The notes beneath the pieces were generated by a model. That model made no database searches, had not been told where the DNA came from, and was given only the letters and a program-made list of their open reading frames with translations. DNA of 64,000 nt from Arthrobacter sp. FW305-BF8 (GTDB lineage: Bacteria; Actinomycetota; Actinomycetes; Actinomycetales; Micrococcaceae). This document shows, in pieces, positions 33,221 to 40,887 of the stretch. The DNA lies in the NCBI RefSeq assembly GCF_021789315.1, contig NZ_CP084561.1, positions 3,534,001 to 3,598,000 on the forward strand, read 5' to 3'. Position numbers and translations under genes: made by a program. Within the stretch, counting starts at the first letter, position 1, and every line of letters begins with the position of its first letter.

Positions 33221-34291
33221 CTAGAGCGAGAGGCCGATCAGGAGCGGTTCGGGGTGCAGTTCGATGCCAAAACGCCCGACGACGCCGGCACGCACCTCGC
33301 GTGCGATCGCCACCATGTCTGTGGCGCTGGCAGAGCCGCGGTTGGTGATGGCCAGGGTGTGCTTCGTGGACAGCGAGGCACGGCCGCCGGAGACACTGCC
33401 GGCCTCCAGCCCGAAGCCCTTGCCGAATCCGGCGTTGTCGATCAACCACGCCGCAGACAGTTTGACCGCACCGCCGGGGCCGCCCGGATACCGGGGAGCG
33501 TTGTTGGGCAGTCCGTCCGCCACGGAAGGCGGCACGATCGGGTTGGTGAAGAAGGAGCCCGTGGAGTAGGTGTCGCGGTCCGCCGGGTCCAGCACCATGC
33601 CCTTGGACGCGCGCAGACGGAGCACCTCGCGGCGCACGTCGTTGGAGTAGGCCCGCTGCCCCTGCTCGACGCCCAGGACCCTCGCCAGCTCGGCGTAGCG
33701 AATGGGTGCGCTCATGCGGCCCAGCGGCAGCTGGAACTCGACGGTCAGCACGACGTAGCGCGGAGAGCCGTTGACGGTGGTCTGCTTGAGGATCGAATCC
33801 CGGTACCCGAACTTCAGCTCCGAGGTGGTGAAGGTCTTCACGGCGTTGCGCTCCCGGTCCCAGGTGCGGACCGCAGCAATGGTCTGCGACACGTCCGCGC
33901 CGTAGGCACCGACGTTCTGCACCGGTGTGGCTCCCGTGGCGCCGGGGATCCCGGACAGCGCTTCAATGCCGGACCAGGCGTGGAGCACGGCGTGCTGTAC
34001 CAGCGCGTCCCAGTTGTGGCCGGCCTGGACCACCACGGATACGCCGCCGCAGGAGTCCTCGGCGTTGACGGTGAACCCCTCCGAGGCGATCTTCAGGACG
34101 GTTCCGGGGAACCCGTCGTCGGAAATCAGGAGGTTGGATCCGCCGCCGATGATCAGCAGCTGCTCACCGGCGGCGTCCGCGGCACGCACCGCCTCGATGA
34201 TCTCTGCCTCGGTGCGGGCCTCGACGTATTTGCCGGCGGGACCGCCAACGGCGGCCGTGGTCAGATCGGAAAGCATTGGAGGGTTCGCCAT
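33221..34291 (-). CDS. murB: UDP-N-acetylenolpyruvoylglucosamine reductase (MurB)
   Basis: The roughly 356-residue flavoenzyme makes UDP-N-acetylmuramate, the second step of peptidoglycan precursor synthesis. Visible features are the FAD loop GGGSNLLISDDG (about 49-60), GATPVQNVGAYG, and the catalytic serine in TGSFFTNPIV. A GTG three bases earlier (34294) is an alternative start. It follows the HadB-like gene by a few bases, so hadA-hadB-murB form one transcript. Confidence 0.95.
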   Translation of the reverse strand: MANPPMLSDLTTAAVGGPAGKYVEARTEAEIIEAVRAADAAGEQLLIIGGGSNLLISDDGFPGTVLKIASEGFTVNAEDSCGGVSVVVQAGHNWDALVQHAVLHAWSGIEALSGIPGATGATPVQNVGAYGADVSQTIAAVRTWDRERNAVKTFTTSELKFGYRDSILKQTTVNGSPRYVVLTVEFQLPLGRMSAPIRYAELARVLGVEQGQRAYSNDVRREVLRLRASKGMVLDPADRDTYSTGSFFTNPIVPPSVADGLPNNAPRYPGGPGGAVKLSAAWLIDNAGFGKGFGLEAGSVSGGRASLSTKHTLAITNRGSASATDMVAIAREVRAGVVGRFGIELHPEPLLIGLSL

Positions 34292-34295
34292 CACG

Positions 34296-34733
34296 TCACG
34301 TCAACCGGACGAGGGCCTGGGCTTTCATGAGGACCTTCTGACCTTCGAACACCACAGTGAGGTCCACGCGGGCGGTGCGCGCATCGGCATCCAGCGCGCC
34401 GACCGCGCCGCTGACGTCGATGACGGCACCGGCGTCGCCGGTTCCCGTGGTGTCGGAGACCAGCACCGGCTTGGTAAACCGGGTCTGGTAGTCGACGACG
34501 GCGGCCGGGTCACCGGCCCAGTCGCTGACCAGCTGCACGGCGGCGCCCATGGTGAACATGCCGTGGGCGATCACGCCGGGAAGCTCGACGCCCGTAGCGA
34601 AGGCCTCGTTCCAGTGGATGGGGTTGAAGTCTCCCGACGCGCCGGCGTACTTGACCAGGTCCTGCCGGGTCACCTCGATGCTGCGGCCGCCAATGTCCTG
34701 GCCGACGCTGAGTTCTTCGAATGTGGGGCTCAT
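34296..34733 (-). CDS. hadB: MaoC-like hydratase, HadB type
   Basis: This is a 145-residue hot-dog fold (R)-specific hydratase. The catalytic Asp/His pair is in the segment SGDFNPIHWNEAFA, followed by VIAHGMFTMGAAVQLV. In mycobacteria HadB pairs with HadA or HadC to dehydrate 3-hydroxyacyl-ACP in fatty acid elongation. It is encoded two bases after the HadA-like gene. Arthrobacter does not make mycolic acids, so a role in ordinary fatty acid or related acyl chemistry is more likely. Confidence 0.88.
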   Translation of the reverse strand: MSPTFEELSVGQDIGGRSIEVTRQDLVKYAGASGDFNPIHWNEAFATGVELPGVIAHGMFTMGAAVQLVSDWAGDPAAVVDYQTRFTKPVLVSDTTGTGDAGAVIDVSGAVGALDADARTARVDLTVVFEGQKVLMKAQALVRLT

Positions 34734-34735
34734 GG

Positions 34736-35197
34736 CTACTGTCCCTCTCCGCGGACCAGGATGGATGACTTGGTGGTGGCTACCGGCTCGCGCCCGTCCC
34801 CGTCCGTCAGTGCAAAAATCTCGCTGCGGGTGGTGATCATGGCACCTCCGCCCATGGCGCGCACGCCGTCGACGTGCAGTTCCGCCACGAGCCGGTCGCC
34901 GGCGAAGATGGGGCGGTGGTGGGTGAAGCGCTGGTCCGCGTGGACGACGCGGGAAAAGTCGATGCCGGCCTCCGGATCCTCGACCAGCTGGGCGTCGGCA
35001 CGCTGCGCGATGATGATCGCAAACGTGGGCGGTGCCACGAGGTCGGGGTGGCCCAGGCCCTGCGCGGCGTCAACATCGAAGTGGGCGGGGTGGGTGGCCT
35101 TGACGGCGCGGGCGAACTCGCGGATTTTCTCTCGGCCAACGTCATACACCTCAGCGGCAGGGTAGCTTCGTCCCTGCAGGTCCGGATTGATAGTCAT
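34736..35197 (-). CDS. hadA: MaoC-like dehydratase partner, HadA type
   Basis: The 153-residue single hot-dog protein of the HadA/UPF0336 family (FARAVKATHPAHFD; APPTFAIIIAQ; VHADQRFTHHRPIFAGD) is normally the non-catalytic or substrate-binding half of a HadA-HadB dimer. It starts at an ATG at 35197 and ends two bases before hadB. It heads the hadA-hadB-murB unit. Confidence 0.88.
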   Translation of the reverse strand: MTINPDLQGRSYPAAEVYDVGREKIREFARAVKATHPAHFDVDAAQGLGHPDLVAPPTFAIIIAQRADAQLVEDPEAGIDFSRVVHADQRFTHHRPIFAGDRLVAELHVDGVRAMGGGAMITTRSEIFALTDGDGREPVATTKSSILVRGEGQ

Positions 35198-35242
35198 GGG
35201 TTCAACCCTATCGGGGCGGGCGTGCAGGTCGGATACGTGTCG

Positions 35243-35467
35243 TTATTTCCTGATGTTCTTCCGGATCCTCTGGCCGCGGACCACCATGCCGACCATGTGC
35301 AGCACGAGGCCCAGGCCGATCACAGGCAGGGACGCGATCATGAGCACCTGGTTGGCGGTGACGTTGCCCACGATGTTGAGGATCAGGCCGACGGCGATGA
35401 GGCCCATTGCGATGAAGACCAGGATTTTGTAGGACTTGGGTGCGGTGACCCAGAATTCGTGCAGCAC
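35243..35467 (-). CDS. Small two-helix membrane protein
   Basis: The 74-residue protein has a 12-residue polar start, two membrane helices (about 14-37 and 41-62) and a very basic tail (GQRIRKNIRK). It lies between hadA and a DUF2797-like gene, all on the minus strand. No function is known. Confidence 0.75.
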   Translation of the reverse strand: MLHEFWVTAPKSYKILVFIAMGLIAVGLILNIVGNVTANQVLMIASLPVIGLGLVLHMVGMVVRGQRIRKNIRK

Positions 35468-35513
35468 CGTGCCAGTTTACCCAGTCAGGCCTGCGCGTTC
35501 GGAACGGTGCGCC

Positions 35514-36473
35514 TCAGAAAAGGGCTTCCTGCACGGCGGGCACCTCCGAGCTGTACTCCCCCGGTTCCACCAGGCGTCCCTTCAGCAGCCCGAGGTTCAC
35601 CACGAAGTCCAGCTCCGACCCGTCCAGGCCGGCCAGGCCGTGGCTGCCGCACAGGGCCCTGAGGGTGAAGCCGTGGCTTCCGCCGTGCATCCGGTGCGGG
35701 TAGGCGTGCCGGGAAGCAGCCGCGCACAACGCCCCTGCCTGCGCCGGGCGGACCCACTGCTCATCCACAACGGCGAAACCCCCGACGGCGGTGACCGCCA
35801 ACAGGGTCCGCACCTCCTCCGCCCGGCGCCGGTTGAGGAGGTCAAGCTCACCGGCGGGGAGCGGGTCCGTCAGGGCGGCAGCCTTCGCCGCGCCGCGAAC
35901 CTGCTGGGCAAGGCCCACTTCGCTCGTGGCCAGGTCCTCCAGGACGCGCACCAGCCGCCCGTCCTCGGCCAGGGCGACGTAACGGGCAACCACCGCACCC
36001 TGCTCGGCCAACCGGTTCCATTTGCGCGGCTGCGAGGCCGTGCCGATCTTGCTGGCACCGTTGGCGAACGTGGCAACGTAGAGCCAGTGCGGCTGCATGA
36101 GATAGTCCCGGAGGCCCGCCGGGACCCGTCCACCACGGTGAAAGTCGTGGATCAGCCGGGTGTCGTCTGCCAGCTGGCAGGGCTCACACTGGCTGCCCCG
36201 TACCGCGTGGGCACTGTCCGGGCAGGTGGCGTGCCGGCGCTCGGCGGCGGAGAAAACCCTGGTGTGGCCCAGGCAGTGTTTGACGCCGTCCGCCACCCGG
36301 AACCCGAGGCGGGTGCCGGCGTCGAGCGCCATCTCACTGAACCCGCCGGAACGGTGCTGGAGGCGCAAAACGGGCCTGCCGCCGTCGGAGGCTGCGGAAA
36401 TAGCTGGCGGCCCATCCCAAAAGACCCCGTGCACCAAAAAGACCCCGTGCACCAGATAACGGGTATCGGTCAC
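35514..36473 (-). CDS. DUF2797-like protein, possible GIY-YIG relative
   Basis: This 319-residue protein starts at a GTG at 36473 behind AGGAG. A Cys/His-rich region (about 82-100, C-P-D-S-A-H ... C-E-P-C) suggests a metal site, and a central segment (HWLYVATFANGASKIGTA, then RWNRLAEQGA-like) resembles the tyrosine/glycine strand and arginine helix of GIY-YIG nucleases. The family is uncharacterised. The N-terminus carries a tandem duplication, LVHGVF LVHGVF, from an 18-nt DNA repeat. Naming rests on memory of the family and should be checked by profile search. Confidence 0.75.
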   Translation of the reverse strand: MTDTRYLVHGVFLVHGVFWDGPPAISAASDGGRPVLRLQHRSGGFSEMALDAGTRLGFRVADGVKHCLGHTRVFSAAERRHATCPDSAHAVRGSQCEPCQLADDTRLIHDFHRGGRVPAGLRDYLMQPHWLYVATFANGASKIGTASQPRKWNRLAEQGAVVARYVALAEDGRLVRVLEDLATSEVGLAQQVRGAAKAAALTDPLPAGELDLLNRRRAEEVRTLLAVTAVGGFAVVDEQWVRPAQAGALCAAASRHAYPHRMHGGSHGFTLRALCGSHGLAGLDGSELDFVVNLGLLKGRLVEPGEYSSEVPAVQEALF

Positions 36474-36500
36474 GGGGTCTCCTGGTAATGCTGATGGCGC

Positions 36501-37364
36501 TTACAGCGCGGGCTGCACGCCGAACGCTACCGCGAGCTTCATGATCTTCTCTGCGCGGCCGAGGCGGGGCAGGTCGGAGCCGTCGCGGATGACGCGGCCG
36601 TTGGCCTCGAAGTCGGCCATGAAGTCGGTGGCCCAGGCGACGTCCGACGGCGTGGGGCTGATGACCTCGTTGATGACGCTGGTCTGGTCGATGGCCAGGC
36701 ACAGCTTTCCGGTCATGCCCATCATCACCGTGACGCCCGTCTGCTCGCGCAGGATCGGGTGGTTGGTACCCACGGTGGGTCCGTCGATGGGGCCCGGCAG
36801 GTTCCCGACGCGGCTGGCGACGACGAGCTTGGCGCGCGGGTAGGCCATGGCCTCCTGGGTGTTCGCCATGCCGGTGTCGCGGCGGAAGTCTCCGGAGCCG
36901 AACGCCAGACGGAACGCACCCTGGGCCTTGGCGATGTGGTTGGCCTCCTCGATGCCGAGCGCGGACTCCACGAGCGGGATGACCGGCGTCTTGCCGTCCA
37001 TCCGGTGGAAGCTTTCGGTCACCTGGTCAGCCGACTCCGTCTTGGCCAACATGACCCCGAGCAGCCCCGGTGTGCCGCGCAGGCCCGCGAGGTCGTCTGC
37101 CCAGAACTTGCTGGTGGCGTCATTGATCCGCACCCAGGCCTGGCCGCCGCCGGAAAGCCAGTTCACGACGTTCTCGCGGGCCGCATCCTTCTGCGAGGGG
37201 TCCACGGCGTCTTCGATGTCCAGGATGATCGAGTCCGCGCGGGACACGGCGGACTGGTCGAAAAGCTCGGTTTTCATTGCGTTGACAAGCAGCCACGAGC
37301 GGGCGATCTCGGCGGGGATATTGCGTTCTTGCCGGGTGATCTCGGCTGTGGAAGAAGACGTCAT
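36501..37364 (-). CDS. HpcH/HpaI aldolase / citrate-lyase beta-like protein (CitE-like)
   Basis: The 287-residue TIM-barrel protein matches CoA-ester lyases of the CitE-like group: the catalytic metal-site region ADSIILDIEDAV and the segment VIPLVESALGIEEANHIA are clear. Substrates of relatives include citramalyl-, malyl- and other beta-hydroxyacyl-CoA. No other citrate lyase subunit is nearby, so true citrate lyase is unlikely. The start at 37364 was chosen by family fit; residues upstream of it are low-complexity. An inverted repeat TCTGCG-CGA-CGCAGA 28 bp upstream could be an operator. Confidence 0.85.
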   Translation of the reverse strand: MTSSSTAEITRQERNIPAEIARSWLLVNAMKTELFDQSAVSRADSIILDIEDAVDPSQKDAARENVVNWLSGGGQAWVRINDATSKFWADDLAGLRGTPGLLGVMLAKTESADQVTESFHRMDGKTPVIPLVESALGIEEANHIAKAQGAFRLAFGSGDFRRDTGMANTQEAMAYPRAKLVVASRVGNLPGPIDGPTVGTNHPILREQTGVTVMMGMTGKLCLAIDQTSVINEVISPTPSDVAWATDFMADFEANGRVIRDGSDLPRLGRAEKIMKLAVAFGVQPAL

Positions 37365-37705
37365 GGTTCTACCGTATCGGGCGGGCGCACGTCTGCGCGA
37401 CGCAGATCGGCCCCGCAGGGCAGACCAATACGAACAAAAGCCGTCCGCGGAGGGCCCAGATCCCACAGTGTACAGCCCAGCGCGGGGATCTTTACTGCCG
37501 TCGGTCACGGGGCAACACCTGCCGCAACGGGGCGCCTCATGTCCCGCTGTTGCGCCGTGTTTCCGCGGATTTCCAACGGTTTCCCGCCGTGACCGCCGCA
37601 CTTTTCTGCTTCGTCAGAGTGCGCTTACATCGATCCATCGGCCGTTGCAGCGGCCGGAGCGAACGTGGCGAACCAGCCAAACCAAACCCCCTGAAGGAAC
37701 CCCCA
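37365..37705. other. 341-bp divergent intergenic region
   Basis: It separates the CitE-like gene from the substrate-binding protein pseudogene. It contains the small inverted repeat TCTGCGCGACGCAGA at 37392-37406 and otherwise nothing I could recognise as a gene or RNA. Confidence 0.5.
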
Positions 37706-38735
37706 ATGAAACGACACCTGACCATCCTGAGTGCTGCGGCCGCCGTCGTCATCGCGCTGACGGTGTCCGGCTGCGGTGGGAGCGCCGCCGGTGATGTCAC
37801 AGGCGGCACCGGCGCTCCCGGCGCCAACGAAGTCAAGGAGCTCCGCTACCAGGGATGGGCCAACAACGTGACCCTTCCCGAGTTGGCGGAGGACCTCGGC
37901 TACCTGGGCGACGTCAAGCTGAACTGGGTGGGCAACACCATCAGCGGCCCCCAGGACATCCAGTCCGCAGCCACGGGCCAGACCGACTTCGGCGGCGCGT
38001 TCGCCGGCGCCGTAGTGAAGCTCGTGGAGGCCGGCGCCCCGGTGAAGGCCGTCATCAACTACTACGGCGAGGACAGCAAGTCCTTCAACGGCTTCTATGT
38101 AAAAGAAGACAGCCCGATCAAGACCGCCCGGGACTTCATCGGCAAGAAGGTCGCCGTGAACACCCTCGGCGCCCACTCCGAGGCGGTCATCAACACCTAC
38201 CTCCGCAAGAACGGCCTGAGCGCAGACGAGATCAAGCAGGTCCAGCTGGTGGTGGTTCCGCCGAACGACACGGAGGAAGCCATCCGCCGCGGCCAGGTGG
38301 ACGCCGGCTCCCTCGGCAGCATCCTGCAGGACCGGGCCGTCGCCAACGGCGGGCTGCGGTCCGTCTTCAGCGACTTCGACCTGTTCGGAACGTTTGCCGG
38401 CGGGCCCTACGTCTTCCGGGAGGACTTCCTCGCCCAGAACCCCAACCGTCCGGACCTTCACCACGGGTGTGGCGAAGGCCATCGAGTGGGAACGGGCCAC
38501 GCCCCGCAAGGAAGTGATTGCCCGGCTCACCAAGATCCTGAAGGAACGCGGCCGCAACGAGAACCCGGCCGCCCTGCAGTACTGGAAGAGCGTCGGTGTC
38601 CCCGCCAAGGGCGAAATCAAGGACGAGGATTTCACCCGCTGGGAGGAATACCTGAAGTCCGTGGGCATCATCCAGTCCGACCTGGACACCAAGAAGCTGT
38701 ACACCAACGAGTTCAACGGTCTCCTGACGAAGTAA
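37706..38735 (+). pseudogene. ABC transporter substrate-binding lipoprotein (sulfonate/taurine/nitrate type), frameshifted
   Basis: The N-terminal part has a lipoprotein signal (lipobox TVSGC at the end of a 25-residue leader) and an SsuA/TauA-like domain (GYLGDVKLNWVGNTISGPQD; TLGAHSEAVINTYLRKNGL). Homology leaves this frame near 38445, where the codons CCC AAC CGT CCG give nonsense, and resumes in the +1 frame with TFTTGVAKAIEWERAT through the stop at 38735. One base extra or two missing explains it, by mutation or a sequencing error. It lies 34 bp before a TauD-type gene; no ABC permease or ATPase gene is adjacent. Confidence 0.8.
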
Positions 38736-38769
38736 TCCATCGCAGCGACACAACAGTAAGGAAGAAGAC

Positions 38770-39648
38770 ATGACTGTCATTACCGAAACAAAGCTCGAAT
38801 TCTCCAAGCTGGGCTCCCGCATCGGCGCCGAGATCCGCGGCCTGGACCTCAGCGGCGACCTGCCGGCAGAGACCGTTGCACAGATCCGTGCTGCCCTCAA
38901 CGAGCACAAGGCCCTCGTGTTCCGCGAAGCCAACATCCTTACCGACGAGGCGCAGGTGAAATTCGCCAGCCACTTCGGCCCGCTCACCAAGGCACACCCC
39001 ACCGTGGCGTCCGTGCAGGGCGAGGAGAACGTCCTCCCCGTGGACAGCGAGAACGGTTCGGCCAACAACTGGCACACCGATGTCACGTTCGTGGTCAACC
39101 CGCCGCAGGCATCCACGCTGCGCAGCATCGACCTGCCGGCGTACGGCGGCGAGACGCTGATCGCCTCCTCCGCCGGGGCCTACAGCGACCTGCCGGACGA
39201 GCTGCGGAACTTCGCCGACACCCTGTGGGCCATCCACTCCAACGACTACGACTACTCCGTACCCAAGAACCTGGAGCACGCGAACGCCGAGGAGCGCCGC
39301 AAGGAGTTCACCCGGCTCAAGTTCGAGACGGCCCACCCCGTGGTCCGCGTGCACCCGCTGACCGGCGAGCGCGGGCTGTTCATCGGCGGCTTCGCGCAGC
39401 GCCTGCGGATCGTGGGTCTGTCCAACACCGAGTCCAGGGACATCATCCGGCTGCTCCAGGCCTACGTGACCCGACCCGAAAACGTGGTCCGGGTGAACTG
39501 GGAGCCGAACCAGCTGGTGCTCTTCGACAACCGGATCACCCAGCACTACGCCCCGGACAACTACGACGGCCAGCCGCGCAAGCTCAACCGCGTCACCATC
39601 GCCGGGGACATCCCGGTGGGCGTGGACGGCAAGCAGAGCCAGGCCTGA
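38770..39648 (+). CDS. TauD/TfdA-family 2-oxoglutarate-dependent dioxygenase
   Basis: This is a 292-residue non-heme iron enzyme. The iron ligands are the H-x-D of NNWHTDVTF and the distal histidine in NRITQHYAPDNY, with the 2-oxoglutarate arginine shortly after (QPRKLNRVTIAG). Relatives release sulfite from taurine or alkyl sulfates. Its position after a sulfonate-type binding protein supports a sulfur-scavenging role, but the substrate is not determined. A perfect 27-bp inverted repeat lies downstream. Confidence 0.88.
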   Translation: MTVITETKLEFSKLGSRIGAEIRGLDLSGDLPAETVAQIRAALNEHKALVFREANILTDEAQVKFASHFGPLTKAHPTVASVQGEENVLPVDSENGSANNWHTDVTFVVNPPQASTLRSIDLPAYGGETLIASSAGAYSDLPDELRNFADTLWAIHSNDYDYSVPKNLEHANAEERRKEFTRLKFETAHPVVRVHPLTGERGLFIGGFAQRLRIVGLSNTESRDIIRLLQAYVTRPENVVRVNWEPNQLVLFDNRITQHYAPDNYDGQPRKLNRVTIAGDIPVGVDGKQSQA

Positions 39649-39716
39649 AGGGTGATGCCTCCACATACTCGGAGATCGCCCCGCTCTAGGGTCGCTTCCC
39701 GCCGGGAGCACGCCGG

Positions 39717-39782
39717 CCCAACTAGCTCGCAGTTGTTGTCGTTTTGAAGGCTCATAACGACAACAACTGCGAGCTAGTTGGG
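39717..39782. repeat. Perfect 27-bp inverted repeat between convergent genes
   Basis: Arms 39717-39743 and 39756-39782 (CCCAACTAGCTCGCAGTTGT core) pair with no mismatch around a 12-nt loop. It ends one base before the aldo/keto reductase stop codon. It is probably a bidirectional terminator and a member of a dispersed repeat family. Confidence 0.88.
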
Positions 39783-39783
39783 T

Positions 39784-40749
39784 TTAGGGGATGTTGCTGC
39801 CGCGGGCCGTGACCCACAGCCGGTACCACTCGGCCCGGGTCATGGTCCCGGCCACGCGGGCGGCCCCGGCGCAGGCACGGATCCGGTCCGGGTTGGCGCT
39901 GCCGATGACCGGCGCGATCCCGGCCGGATGCTTCATCAGCCATCCCAGCAGCACCGCCTCCACCGTGGTGTCCTTCTCCCGGGCCATCTCCGCCAGCAGC
40001 GCGGCCGTGGCGCTCTCGGCCGGGGTGGGCCGTTCGGGCGGGTTGCCGGTGTAGTGGCCGCGGGCCAGTGCACCGTAGGCCTGCAGGGTGATCCCCTGCC
40101 GGGCGCAGTACTCCAGCGTCCCGTGCGGAAAGCTGTAGCTGTGGGCATCCGGATGGTTCACCAGCACGGTGCTCTCCAGCCAGTCCCGCTTGAGCAGGCT
40201 GAGCTCCAGCTGGTTGGCCACCACCGGGGTTTCCAGGCTGTCCTGCAGGAACTCGATCTGCGCGGCGGACATGTTGGACACGCCCAGTGCCCGCACCTTC
40301 CCGTCAGCCATCAGTTTTCCGACGGCGGCCGCCACTTCCGCGGGGTCCATCAGGGGATCCGGGCGGTGCAGCAGGAGGATGTCCACGTAATCGGTACGCA
40401 GGCGCTCGAGGCTGCCGTTCACACGCTCGACGATGGCGTCGGCGCTCAGGTCGTAGTGGGTCTCCAGCCCCCGCTCGTTCAACCGGATCCCGCACTTGGT
40501 CTGCAGCTGGATGCGCTCCCGCAGGCCGCTGGTGCCGGCCAGGACCTCGCCGAAGACGGCCTCGGCCTTTCCATGCCGGTAGATGTCGGCATGGTCGAAC
40601 AGCGTGACGCCGATGTCCAGCGCCGCCTCGATAGCCTCAGCCGCGGCTTCGACGTCGGTGATTTCGTGGGGGTCAGTCGACCAGTCCCCGCCCAGGCCCA
40701 TGCAGCCGTAAAGCAGCCGGCCATTCGGGACTGCAGTCTGTTCAGTCAT
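39784..40749 (-). CDS. Aldo/keto reductase (YdhF-like)
   Basis: The 321-residue NADPH-dependent reductase has a TIM-barrel fold. The catalytic set is visible: Asp in GVTLFDHADIY with the catalytic Tyr in that motif, Lys in IQLQTKCGIRL and His in DILLLHRPDPL. The C-terminal cofactor region is PVIGSANPDRIRAC. The natural carbonyl substrate is unknown. It lies downstream of the alpha-glucosidase gene in the same direction but past a hairpin, so it may or may not belong to the sugar operon. Confidence 0.9.
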   Translation of the reverse strand: MTEQTAVPNGRLLYGCMGLGGDWSTDPHEITDVEAAAEAIEAALDIGVTLFDHADIYRHGKAEAVFGEVLAGTSGLRERIQLQTKCGIRLNERGLETHYDLSADAIVERVNGSLERLRTDYVDILLLHRPDPLMDPAEVAAAVGKLMADGKVRALGVSNMSAAQIEFLQDSLETPVVANQLELSLLKRDWLESTVLVNHPDAHSYSFPHGTLEYCARQGITLQAYGALARGHYTGNPPERPTPAESATAALLAEMAREKDTTVEAVLLGWLMKHPAGIAPVIGSANPDRIRACAGAARVAGTMTRAEWYRLWVTARGSNIP

Positions 40750-40816
40750 GGCATCACTCTTTCACTTGTTGCCGGCCCCGCCCAGAGGCTGGCCTGCAGA
40801 GGGGTGTTAACGAACC

Positions 40817-40844
40817 GCTGGCGGCCCCACGTGGGACCGCCAGC
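40817..40844 (-). terminator. Hairpin after the alpha-glucosidase gene
   Basis: A 28-nt near-perfect palindrome (GCTGGCGG.CCCACGTGGG.CCGCCAGC) lies 44 bp past the glucosidase stop. It has no T-run, so termination would be partial or factor-assisted. Confidence 0.5.
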
Positions 40845-40887
40845 AGCGTGTCATTCAGTCACCGGCTGCCAGCGCAGCCAGTCAGGT

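Noticed and set aside
36501..37364. Citrate lyase beta subunit
   Set aside because: No alpha, gamma or activating-enzyme genes are nearby; the sequence fits the wider CitE-like/HpcH lyase group.
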